Origin: Candidatus Baltobacteraceae bacterium
Lineage (GTDB): Bacteria > Vulcanimicrobiota > Vulcanimicrobiia > Vulcanimicrobiales > Vulcanimicrobiaceae
NCBI GenBank assembly: GCA_036488875.1
Contig: DASXGW010000001.1
Coordinates: 310,001 to 374,000, forward strand
DNA length: 64,000 bases
Direction: 5' to 3'
Both the position numbers and the translations under genes were made by a program. A model generated the notes under the pieces. That model ran no database searches and was not told the DNA's origin. It saw only the letters and a list, made by a program, of their open reading frames with translations. Every line of letters begins with the position of its first letter. The first letter of the stretch is position 1. This document shows, piece by piece, positions 40,686 to 48,623 of this stretch.

Positions 40686-42437
40686 ATGTACGACCACAAG
40701 AACGGGTCGCCGCTAGGCGTCATGTCTCCCGACGATTTTAGTTACGGCATCGACGTGACGGGCCTCGATCCGGCGTCGCTCAACGACGCGGTGCGCGCGG
40801 TCATCGCCGATGCGATGGCCGATCCGCTGCGCATGACGACGTGGATGTCCACCTTCGCGATGGCCCAACAGAATGTCGGATTGAACATGATGCGGCGGCT
40901 GAGCGGACAAGAACCGCTCGCACCGCTCGGCTCGTCGGACGGTGACAAGCGTTTTTCCGATCCCGAATGGACGAGCAATCCGATGCTCGCCGGCATTGTC
41001 GAGGATTATCGCGTGCGCACGCAGGCTGCCCTGCAGCTCGTCGATTCGGCGCGCCTGCCCGAAGCAACGCGGCGCAAAGCGCGCTTTGCGATGCAGTTGA
41101 TGTGCGACGCTTTCGCGCCCAGCAATCTGCCGTGGCTCAATCCCGGCGTCGTCAAAGAGGCGATGGATTCGCAGGGCATGAGCCTGGTCAAGGGCATGCA
41201 AAACTTCGTCGACGACGTGCAAAACAACGGCGGGTATCCGCGCCAAGTCGACAAGAGCGGCTTCGAGCTCGGTAAGAACATCGGTGCCACACCAGGGCGC
41301 GTGGTGATGCGCAACGAGCTGATCGAGCTGATCGCCTACGATCCGCAGACGCCGCAAGTGCACGAGATTCCGTTGCTGTGTTCGCCGCCGTGGATCAACA
41401 AGTACTACATCATGGATCTGGCGCCGGGCCGATCGTTCGTAGAGTGGGCCGTTCAACACGGCCATCAGACGTTCATGATCAGCTATCGTAATCCCGACGC
41501 GTCGATGTCGAACCTCAAGATGGACGACTACTTGCGTTCGGGCGTGCTGGCCGCACTCGATGCGGTCCAAGAGATTACCGGCGCAAAGAAAGTCAACATG
41601 GCGTCGCTCTGCTTGGGCGGCACCTTGACCGGCATTGCGCTGGCATACCTGGCCAAGCACGGTCAGGGCGATCGCGTCAACAGCGCGACGATGACCAACA
41701 CCTTGCTCGACTTCAGCATTCCGGGCGATCTCGGCGTGTTTACCGATGAAGACACGATCACGCGGCTCGAGCAGCGCATGCGTGAGAAGGGCTATCTGGA
41801 TTCCAACGAGATGGCCAAGACGTTTGACTGGATGCGCTCGCACGATTTGATCTGGAGCTACGTCGTCAACAGCTGGTATAAGGGCAAGAATCCGCCGGCG
41901 TTCGACATTCTGGCGTGGAACAGCGACTCGACGCGCATGCCGGTGGAGATGCACTCGCAGTATCTGCGGGCGTGCTACCTGCATAACGCGATCGTCAAGC
42001 CGGGCGAGTTCGTGATTGACGATACGCCGATCGACCTCGGGCAGATTCAGACGCCGCTCTACGTGCTGGGCGCCGAGAACGATCACATCGCGCCGTGGCG
42101 CGCGACGTATCTCACGACGCAGCATGTCGGCGGCGAATCGAAGTACACGCTGACCAACTCCGGGCATATCGCCGGCATCGTCAATCCGCCGGGCGGGAAG
42201 AAGACCTGGCACTTTACGCGGGAAAAGGCTAACCGCGGCGAGAGCGCCGACGCGTGGCTCGAAGGCGCCGACAAGCATCAGGGCAGCTGGTGGGAAGATT
42301 GGGCCTGGTGGATCGGGCCGCGGGCTGGTGCGATGCATGCGCCGTATACGTTGCCGCAAGGCGAACCGGCGCCAGGGCGCTACGTGAAGAACGAAAGCGG
42401 GCCACTGTTCGGCGTTGCGACCGGAGCGGCGAAGTGA
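40686..42437 (+). CDS. phaC: Polyhydroxyalkanoate synthase
   Basis: Polymerises (R)-3-hydroxyacyl-CoA into PHA on granules. 583 residues, within the class I range. The alpha/beta-hydrolase core has catalytic Cys309 in SLCLGGT, Asp466 in GAENDHIAPW and His494 in SGHIAGIVNPP. The lipase-like box is normally GxCxGG; here the first Gly is Ser. Other family blocks are PLLCSPPWINKYYIMDL, GHQTFMISYRNPDASM and WNSDSTRMP. A single-subunit synthase is likely because no phaE or phaR partner is seen. The XRE gene overlaps its stop by 4 bases. Confidence 0.95.
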   Translation: MYDHKNGSPLGVMSPDDFSYGIDVTGLDPASLNDAVRAVIADAMADPLRMTTWMSTFAMAQQNVGLNMMRRLSGQEPLAPLGSSDGDKRFSDPEWTSNPMLAGIVEDYRVRTQAALQLVDSARLPEATRRKARFAMQLMCDAFAPSNLPWLNPGVVKEAMDSQGMSLVKGMQNFVDDVQNNGGYPRQVDKSGFELGKNIGATPGRVVMRNELIELIAYDPQTPQVHEIPLLCSPPWINKYYIMDLAPGRSFVEWAVQHGHQTFMISYRNPDASMSNLKMDDYLRSGVLAALDAVQEITGAKKVNMASLCLGGTLTGIALAYLAKHGQGDRVNSATMTNTLLDFSIPGDLGVFTDEDTITRLEQRMREKGYLDSNEMAKTFDWMRSHDLIWSYVVNSWYKGKNPPAFDILAWNSDSTRMPVEMHSQYLRACYLHNAIVKPGEFVIDDTPIDLGQIQTPLYVLGAENDHIAPWRATYLTTQHVGGESKYTLTNSGHIAGIVNPPGGKKTWHFTREKANRGESADAWLEGADKHQGSWWEDWAWWIGPRAGAMHAPYTLPQGEPAPGRYVKNESGPLFGVATGAAK

Positions 42438-42796
42438 CGGACAACGAGCGCAACAACGGCCCATGGAGCAGCTTGGGTGCGTTCATTCGCGGGCAGCGCG
42501 AGCTTGCGAATCTGTCGATGCGCCAGCTCGCCGAGATCGCGAAGATTTCGAACCCGTATCTGAGTCAGGTCGAGCGCGGGTTGTATAAGCCGTCAGCGGA
42601 CGTGTTGAAGCAGATCGCCAACGCTTTACAGATCTCAGCCGAGACGATGTACACGCAAGCCGGCTTGTTGGACGACTCCACTAAGGACGATCATCATGGC
42701 GTGGAGCACGCGATTAAGTTGGATCCGCGGCTCTCGGTGGATCAAAAAGAAGCGATAATTCGGATCTACCGGAGTTTTGTCGCCGGGGGCGGCTAG
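42434..42796 (+). CDS. XRE-family regulator coupled to phaC
   Basis: 120 residues. A helix-turn-helix domain covers about residues 15-70 (IRGQRELANLSMRQLAEIAKISNPYLSQVERGLYKPS). The C-terminal helix LDPRLSVDQKEAIIRIYRSFV may dimerise. Similar small regulators accompany phaC in several actinobacterial-type clusters and are thought to control PHA genes; here direct control is inferred. GTG start overlaps the phaC stop by 4 bases, so it is made with the synthase. Confidence 0.83.
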   Translation: MTDNERNNGPWSSLGAFIRGQRELANLSMRQLAEIAKISNPYLSQVERGLYKPSADVLKQIANALQISAETMYTQAGLLDDSTKDDHHGVEHAIKLDPRLSVDQKEAIIRIYRSFVAGGG

Positions 42797-42815
42797 CGGC
42801 TCGACTCCCGTAACC

Positions 42816-42849
42816 GGGTCTCAATTCGAGATCCGCCCGTGGGCTTTTT
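42816..42849 (+). terminator. Terminator-like structure after the PHA genes
   Basis: GGGTCTC (42816-42822) pairs with GAGATCC (42828-42834) with one G-T pair, followed by a second small GCC/GGC hairpin and five T (42845-42849). It lies between convergent genes. Confidence 0.5.
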
Positions 42850-42891
42850 CGCCGAGATGGCCCTCACGTTATGGCTGCTGGTGCACGGCGT

Positions 42892-44508
42892 TCACGGGCC
42901 GTTGCGCGCGCCGCGCGTGAATTCGCGCGCCTTCAGCCGGTAACGCAGATCGTGCGTAACGGTGGCGGCGGTCTTATAGACCAGCGCCGCAGCCCGCGGG
43001 TACACGTCTTGCACGTCGGAAGATGACAGTGTGAACAGCGCTTCTCCGATCGCTTCGCGCGCACGTAGGTCGCGGCCGCGACGCATGTGGCAGTTGGCGA
43101 GCAGCACGAGCGAGCGCAGGTAGCACCACCGGTGGAAGCGCTTGCGCGACTCGGCAGCCACTAGCGAAGCCATTTCGCTTGCATGTTGATAATCGTGCTT
43201 GCGGAACAGCGCCATGCTCGCTGAGAGCGGCGCGGCAATCCCGAAATATCCGCTAGGCGCCAAATACTCCACGGGTTTGGCTGAAAGCCTCAGAGCAACG
43301 TCAGGATCGCCGCTCTGGCCTTCGACGAGAGCGAGCTGCAACTCTGTAACGCGCTTTCGGTGTTTGTTGCCGGCAAGTTCGTACGAATCGATGGAGCGAC
43401 GTATGAATTGGCGGGCACTTTTCAGATCGTAACGCAGTAGCCGGTACCAGGAAAGGCGCAGGTAGGTGAGCGCCACGAGTCCAGGCTCCCTGAGGCGAAT
43501 GGCCGCATTGAGGTACTCGCGAAGGCGTCGTTCGCCGTCTTCTGCGGCTCCAAAGTTGGCAACGGTAGTTTCGACGTTCAGGTGAAGCTGGGTGCTCTCG
43601 ATCGGCCCCGCAGCAAGTAACGCTTGACGTGCACGCTCGTACAACGTGAGCTCGGCACGCTGTTCGCCAAAAATGTTGTGCCACTCTGCGACGGAGATGC
43701 ACTGCGCGGCGTAGGTTTCAGCCGCAACGGGGTCGCACAGCGGCATCGAACCGTTCATTTTCAGAAGGGCACGTTCGGCCAGACCAAGGGCCTCGCGCTC
43801 GCGGCCGCCGAGAAAAAGCCGTCTGGCCTCGAGCATTGCAATACATTCGCGCTCGAACGCTACCGAGGCATCGTCGCCGAGCTCCGAAAGGGCATGGCGA
43901 GCGGCGTTCATCGTTGCATCGGCAGCCCGGTGATCTTCTGCGTCGAGAAACGCATCCGCGGCCCGAAACCAGGCGAAAATGCGCTGCGCCGGCTTTTCGG
44001 TGGCGTCCCCAAGCGCACGCAGGAGGGCTCCGGCGCCAGCGGGGTTGCCGATTCGGCGCATCATCTCGCAATAGTCGTACTCGTGCCGGTACGCGTCGAC
44101 CACGCAGGCCGATTGTCGCGCAGAAGCAGCGAGTTGCGCTTGGAGTAGCGGTCTTAGGCGCTTGCATCCAAGATTGCGGTCGCGGAACATCTGCCGTTCG
44201 GAAATGCCCAGGTCGGAAGCGACGGCATGACGCGATTCGCCGCGGACGTCGTACCTGAGAAGGATCGAATAGCAGCGGCGCGCGGTGTCACGCTCCGACT
44301 CCGAACTCAGGGTGAGCAGCTCGCCAAGGGCGCGATCGACGGCGGCTCTTATCACTGCGAGTACTTGGTGACGAGAGCGCCCGTTCGAGACGTCCAGCAG
44401 GTGCGCGACGAGCGGATTGTTGTGAAGCGCGTCGGCATCACCAAGATTCGCCAGCAAGTGACGCGTCGCGCCCTCGGTAGTTTCGGCGACGTGACGGCGA
44501 TACCTCAT
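42892..44508 (-). CDS. HTH-TPR regulator
   Basis: 538 residues that I cannot place in a named family. Residues about 65-125 hold a sigma-region-4-like helix-turn-helix: SSESERDTARRCYSILLRY, then RHAVASDLGISERQMFRDRNLGCKRL. The remaining 400 residues are alpha-helical repeats resembling TPRs (EREALGLAERALL, YLRLSWYRLLRYDLKSARQFIRRSI, YQHASEMASLVAAES). It may be a DNA-binding regulator with a ligand- or partner-sensing helical domain. Start ATG 44508. It diverges from the propeller lipoprotein gene at 44672, whose promoter region contains phased repeats. Confidence 0.68.
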   Translation of the reverse strand: MRYRRHVAETTEGATRHLLANLGDADALHNNPLVAHLLDVSNGRSRHQVLAVIRAAVDRALGELLTLSSESERDTARRCYSILLRYDVRGESRHAVASDLGISERQMFRDRNLGCKRLRPLLQAQLAASARQSACVVDAYRHEYDYCEMMRRIGNPAGAGALLRALGDATEKPAQRIFAWFRAADAFLDAEDHRAADATMNAARHALSELGDDASVAFERECIAMLEARRLFLGGREREALGLAERALLKMNGSMPLCDPVAAETYAAQCISVAEWHNIFGEQRAELTLYERARQALLAAGPIESTQLHLNVETTVANFGAAEDGERRLREYLNAAIRLREPGLVALTYLRLSWYRLLRYDLKSARQFIRRSIDSYELAGNKHRKRVTELQLALVEGQSGDPDVALRLSAKPVEYLAPSGYFGIAAPLSASMALFRKHDYQHASEMASLVAAESRKRFHRWCYLRSLVLLANCHMRRGRDLRAREAIGEALFTLSSSDVQDVYPRAAALVYKTAATVTHDLRYRLKAREFTRGARNGP

Positions 44509-44576
44509 AGGAGCCCTTGGGGTTCCATTCTATGAATCCCGATCCTGTGATGGCCTGGCAATCCCTTGGTTGCCTC

Positions 44577-44605
44577 GCGTCATAACTTCGTCATAACTCT
44601 GTGCG
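44577..44605 (+). promoter_or_regulatory. Pho-box-like direct repeats
   Basis: Three 7-mers GCGTCAT, TCGTCAT, CTGTGCG, each followed by AACT (the first two), give an exact 11-bp period. The enterobacterial Pho box is two CTGTCAT units with 4-base spacers; the core GTCAT is identical in the first two units. It sits 67 bases before the ATG of the propeller lipoprotein gene. Confidence 0.5.
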
Positions 44606-44671
44606 CGCCGGTTGCGTGTAAACATCGTTTCCGTGATGTAATGCAAATGTTTGCAAATCGGAGGAACTCTA

Positions 44672-45616
44672 ATGTCCAGAACCTTGGCAGTTTTGATCGC
44701 GGCTATGGCCGGCGGTGCAGCCGTTCTCCTCAGCGGCTGCACGGCCGGCAGTTCTCAGGGAGACGCCGAAACGATTCCCGTCGCGCGCCCTATGGCGCAG
44801 TTGAGCGGGCGAAAGGCAATCCCTAAAGATCTGTTTATCGCCAACTATACGTCTTCAACGGCCGACGGCGTACAAGTTTACGGGAACCGTCACTATCGGC
44901 AGCGCCGAACGATCACCAACGGTATCAAGGGGGCTCAAGGGCTCTGGATCGATACGTCCGGAAACCTCTACGTTGCCAACTCGGACACGGCGAACGTCAC
45001 GGAGTACGCACCGGGCGGGACTTCGCCGATGTGTACCTATTCAAAGAAGCTCGGCGGCCCGACCACCGAGACCACCGATAGCGCCGGGAACGTCTACGTC
45101 GTCGACTTCAACCACTTTAAGGTCCCTGGCTACATCGACGAATATCGGCAGTGCGGCAACTCGGTCGTGAAGCGTTATTCGATTATAACGCCGCCGACGG
45201 GTGTAGCAATCGATTCCAAAGGCGACATCTTCGTGGCGTATATTACGGTCGCCGGGGGTGCATTCGAGGAGTTCAAGAAGGGCGAAAAGACGCCAACCGA
45301 ACTAAACGCTCGAATCGGCTCGCCGGCGGGCCTGTTGATCGATGGTAAAGGCAACCTCATTGCCGACGACCAGCGCGGAAACATTGACGTGATCCCTCCC
45401 CCCTACAAGAAGGTGAACACCTTGGTTTCAGGGCTCTACAACCCGTTCCGCGCGGCGCTCAACAAAGACCAAACGCTCCTTTATAACGTCGACTCCGGCG
45501 AAGGTACGGTATCGGTCTATCAATATCCGTCGGGAAAACTCGTCAAGGTGCTCGGCACCGCGGAAGGCGTGACGAATCCTAGCGGTGTCGCGATCTCGCC
45601 GAACGCGGTATTCTAG
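44672..45616 (+). CDS. NHL-type beta-propeller lipoprotein
   Basis: 314 residues. The lipoprotein signal ends in LLSGC (Cys23). The rest is built of propeller blades with the pattern xGLWIDTSGNLYVANS, DSAGNVYVVDF, TGVAIDSKGDIFVAYI, AGLLIDGKGNLIADDQ and VTNPSGVAISPN. Such proteins are outside the membrane and bind proteins or sugars; no enzyme motif is seen. Shine-Dalgarno GGAGGA 7 bases before the ATG. The S53 peptidase gene follows after 8 bases, so both are probably cotranscribed, under the Pho-box-like repeats. Confidence 0.82.
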   Translation: MSRTLAVLIAAMAGGAAVLLSGCTAGSSQGDAETIPVARPMAQLSGRKAIPKDLFIANYTSSTADGVQVYGNRHYRQRRTITNGIKGAQGLWIDTSGNLYVANSDTANVTEYAPGGTSPMCTYSKKLGGPTTETTDSAGNVYVVDFNHFKVPGYIDEYRQCGNSVVKRYSIITPPTGVAIDSKGDIFVAYITVAGGAFEEFKKGEKTPTELNARIGSPAGLLIDGKGNLIADDQRGNIDVIPPPYKKVNTLVSGLYNPFRAALNKDQTLLYNVDSGEGTVSVYQYPSGKLVKVLGTAEGVTNPSGVAISPNAVF

Positions 45617-45624
45617 GGCGGCCG

Positions 45625-47361
45625 GTGAAGAGTTTCGCTGGGCCAATGGCCGCCATTATCTGCTGCGCGATCGTATCCGGCTGTGCAGGTTCGAGAGTGA
45701 TCCCTGCAACTGCCGTCGCCGACCAGAGTCGTTTTGCCGCCGAGCCGTTTCAGGAAGCGCCAAGATCTATCGCGGCCGTGCCGGCTTTTCACGGTATCCA
45801 CCTTACCGATCTTGGTGCGGCGCCCTCGTCGGCCACTCTGAAGCTTGCGATCACGTTGCGCTATCGGAATGAGGCTCGGCTGGACGACCTTATCCGAAGC
45901 CAGATCACTCCGGGTTCTGGGCAGTTCCACCGCTGGCTCTCAAATGCCCAGTTCAAAGCGGCGTTCGCACCGAGCGCCCGCGACTATAAATCAGTTTTAA
46001 ATACCATGACGCGCTCGGGTTTAACGATCGATCGGACTTACGACAATCGCACGGTAATCGATGTGACGGGGAGCGTTGCCGCGATCGATCGATTGTTTCG
46101 AACGTCGATACACCGCGTGAGTCAACGCGGTCACGCTGAGCAATTTATAAACGTGCGACCGGCGCGCGCACCCGAAGCCCTCAAAAGCGTGATTCTTAGC
46201 GTCGACGGGCTGAACACGACGGACGAACTTCGACCGGAGTACGTGCTGCCGACACATGCGAGCGAGCCGCTTCCCCAAACGCACGGCGGCCGTTCCGGGT
46301 TGTTCGGGCCCGTGAGCAAGCAGACTGGAATGGCCGGCTATGCGCCGCGAGCATTTTGGCGAGCATATGACCTTCCAATCAACCACCGAAGCCCATCAGG
46401 GAAGCGTTATGACGGCAGTGGCAGGACGTCGGGCATACTTATAAACGGTGATCCGTCGGCGAGCGATATTGGCGCGTTTCTGCGCTATTTTGGTATCGCG
46501 CGCAACGGACCACCGACTAAGGTCGTGTTAGTTGATACCAAAGTCCCGCCGCAAGCGACCGTTGAATCGGTGCTCGATGCTGAAACGATCCTCGGAAATG
46601 CGCCGGGCACCGCACTGTACATCTACGAGGTGCCGAAACTGTCGTACGCGCCCGTGACCGACGCGTACAACCAGGTCGTCTCGGACAATGCCGTCGACAC
46701 GCTAAACTCGAGCTTCGGGGTCTACGAGCAAGACGCCGGCAACGCGCCTTTGACATGGAATGAAATAGCAAAGCAAGGTGCGGCAAAGGGAATAACGTTT
46801 CACGCGGCTAGCGGAGATTTTAGCGGCCTGGTAGCGCCAAGCGCGCCTGCGGATTGTCCATACTTCGTTTCCGTCGGCGGGACGTCGCTTTCCATCGGGG
46901 CGCGAGGCACGTGGGCCTACGAAACCGGCTGGTCGGGCACAGGCGGAGGCGTCTCTGGCCTCTTCGCACAGCCGCCATGGCAACGCAACGTGGCCGGCAC
47001 GATCGATCGGGGTCGGAACTCGCCCGACGTTTCTTTTGATGGAGACCCTGCGTCCGGAACGGCATTATATATCTTCGGCACCTGGAACTCCACCGCCAAT
47101 CCGGTCGGCGGAACCTCGCTATCGTCACCGATATTCGGCGCTCTGATAACGGAGCTCGACCAGATGAATAACGGACGCTTAGGCCTGCCGTCCGCCAAAA
47201 TCTACTCGATTTGGAAGAGGCGAGGTTACGGTACAATCGAGAAGCCCCTGTTTCACGACATTACCCAAGGCTGCTCGGGAATCTACTGCGCTGGTCGAGG
47301 CTACGACTTAGTTACTGGAATAGGATCGATCGACGGAACGAACTTATCTCGTTTCCTTTAA
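45625..47361 (+). CDS. Sedolisin (S53 family) acid protease
   Basis: 578 residues, a secreted serine-carboxyl peptidase active at low pH. A lipoprotein-like signal ends in IVSGC. A pro-kumamolisin activation domain covers about residues 60-200 (YRNEARLDDLIRSQITPGSGQFHRWLSNAQF). Catalytic residues: Glu314 and Asp318 in ESVLDAET, oxyanion Asp370 in YEQDAG, and Ser498 in GGTSLSSP. The Ca-binding end is HDITQGCSGIYCAGRGYDLVTGIGSID. The family length is usual. GTG start, 8 bases behind the propeller gene. Probably degrades extracellular protein for nutrients. Confidence 0.93.
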   Translation: MKSFAGPMAAIICCAIVSGCAGSRVIPATAVADQSRFAAEPFQEAPRSIAAVPAFHGIHLTDLGAAPSSATLKLAITLRYRNEARLDDLIRSQITPGSGQFHRWLSNAQFKAAFAPSARDYKSVLNTMTRSGLTIDRTYDNRTVIDVTGSVAAIDRLFRTSIHRVSQRGHAEQFINVRPARAPEALKSVILSVDGLNTTDELRPEYVLPTHASEPLPQTHGGRSGLFGPVSKQTGMAGYAPRAFWRAYDLPINHRSPSGKRYDGSGRTSGILINGDPSASDIGAFLRYFGIARNGPPTKVVLVDTKVPPQATVESVLDAETILGNAPGTALYIYEVPKLSYAPVTDAYNQVVSDNAVDTLNSSFGVYEQDAGNAPLTWNEIAKQGAAKGITFHAASGDFSGLVAPSAPADCPYFVSVGGTSLSIGARGTWAYETGWSGTGGGVSGLFAQPPWQRNVAGTIDRGRNSPDVSFDGDPASGTALYIFGTWNSTANPVGGTSLSSPIFGALITELDQMNNGRLGLPSAKIYSIWKRRGYGTIEKPLFHDITQGCSGIYCAGRGYDLVTGIGSIDGTNLSRFL

Positions 47362-47406
47362 GCCCGGTAACCCTCCGACCTTGTCACGTGCGATAGGCGT
47401 CTCTGG

Positions 47407-48552
47407 CTAAAAACTCAATTTCGCGACCGCGTCGCTGGTATCTTCAATAATCCAGAGGTATCGAGGCAGGCTGCCGCCGCACTGAGCGAGACTTAAGCTC
47501 GCGATGCCGTCCGGGCCCGCGTTGGGCGTTGGGAGGGCAAACTCCGTAATCTTACCGTTTCTTCCAATGCTGCCGATTTTGTCGGCCTTGAACTCCGTAA
47601 ACCACAACCTCCGATCGGAGGCCAATGCAATATTGCGCGCGCCGGCGTGAGGCGTTGGAATCGAATATTGCGTGAGCGCTCCGTCCGTCGTCATTCGCGC
47701 TATCTTGTTTATGCCGCTTTCAACGATCCAAAGACGGCCATCGTCGCCCGACGCTATCCCGGAAGCGGTTCCAGAGCTGCTGATGCTGCCGACTGGAAGT
47801 GCGAATCGCTGGAGTATCGCTCCATTGGTGGCGATTCGTGCAACGCTCGATTCACCGCTCGTGCTGACTTCTGTAAGGTAGAGCTTCCCGTCGGGGCCTG
47901 CTGCGATGGAGTTCGGCACGTAGCTGCCGAGCGGATACGCCTGCGGGCCGCTACCGGGCCCGCTGCCGGCTGCGACCAGATTACAGCCGACCGCGCCGGC
48001 GCCGCAGTATGCAAACCAAAGCCGGCCGTCGCCTCCGACAGCGATGTTGCCTACGGGTTTGGTCGCATAGCCGCTGATAACGAGCGCTCCTCCATTTTCG
48101 ATGATGCCGGAGCCGTTCATAAAGACCACGCCGGTACCTAACTGACCGTATGCCGCGATCTGCGTCGTGAACCAAACCGTGTCGTCTCCGCGATACGCGG
48201 CCGAACCTGTTGCGGTGCAAGTAGCGAACCCACACACGCCAGTGGGAACGGGTGCGGCGGTAGCGGAACCCGCGGCCGTAACATGCAGGAGAGCGGAACC
48301 CGCGCCGAGCCAAAGGCTGCCGTCCGGTGTCATTGCGCCATTGCCGGCGGCATTGGGCGCGACGCCGGACAGAGAATATTCCGTAATAGTAACGTGCGGG
48401 CTCGCTCGGTGGCCCACGGACCGCAATGGACGTGCCACACTCCCCGCCGCAGGCAACGGAGCGATGTTTTGCTGACCGCCGCCGCACGCGACTAGCGAAA
48501 GAAGAACGAACGTTGAAATGCACGCGATCGACAGGGCCCGCGTAAAACTCAT
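47407..48552 (-). CDS. Vgb-like beta-propeller lipoprotein
   Basis: 381 residues. The signal ends in LLSLVAC followed by GGG. Seven blade repeats of the virginiamycin-B-lyase type are visible: ITEYSLSGVAPNAAGNGAMTPDGSLWLG, GNIAVGGDGRLWFAYC, NSIAAGPDGKLYLTEVS, SGIASGDDGRLWIVESGINKIARM, RNIALASDRRLWFTEFKADKIGSI and a last DGIASLSLA. True streptogramin lyases have a catalytic His that I cannot assign here, so a binding role is as likely. GGAGGT lies 4 bases before the ATG at 48552. Convergent with the sedolisin. Confidence 0.82.
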   Translation of the reverse strand: MSFTRALSIACISTFVLLSLVACGGGQQNIAPLPAAGSVARPLRSVGHRASPHVTITEYSLSGVAPNAAGNGAMTPDGSLWLGAGSALLHVTAAGSATAAPVPTGVCGFATCTATGSAAYRGDDTVWFTTQIAAYGQLGTGVVFMNGSGIIENGGALVISGYATKPVGNIAVGGDGRLWFAYCGAGAVGCNLVAAGSGPGSGPQAYPLGSYVPNSIAAGPDGKLYLTEVSTSGESSVARIATNGAILQRFALPVGSISSSGTASGIASGDDGRLWIVESGINKIARMTTDGALTQYSIPTPHAGARNIALASDRRLWFTEFKADKIGSIGRNGKITEFALPTPNAGPDGIASLSLAQCGGSLPRYLWIIEDTSDAVAKLSF

Positions 48553-48623
48553 GAGCACCTCCGCGGCTCATGATAAACGCAAGGTGCTCGCGACGACTAC
48601 GAGCGACCGGATGCCTTTTTCGA

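Noticed and set aside
40713-42464. A 583-residue minus-strand frame opposite phaC
   Set aside because: Antisense shadow of phaC, with no recognisable domain.
42816-42849. tRNA-like T-arm (GGTCTCAATTCGAGATCC)
   Set aside because: No acceptor stem, D-arm or anticodon arm can be folded around it; it fits a terminator hairpin.
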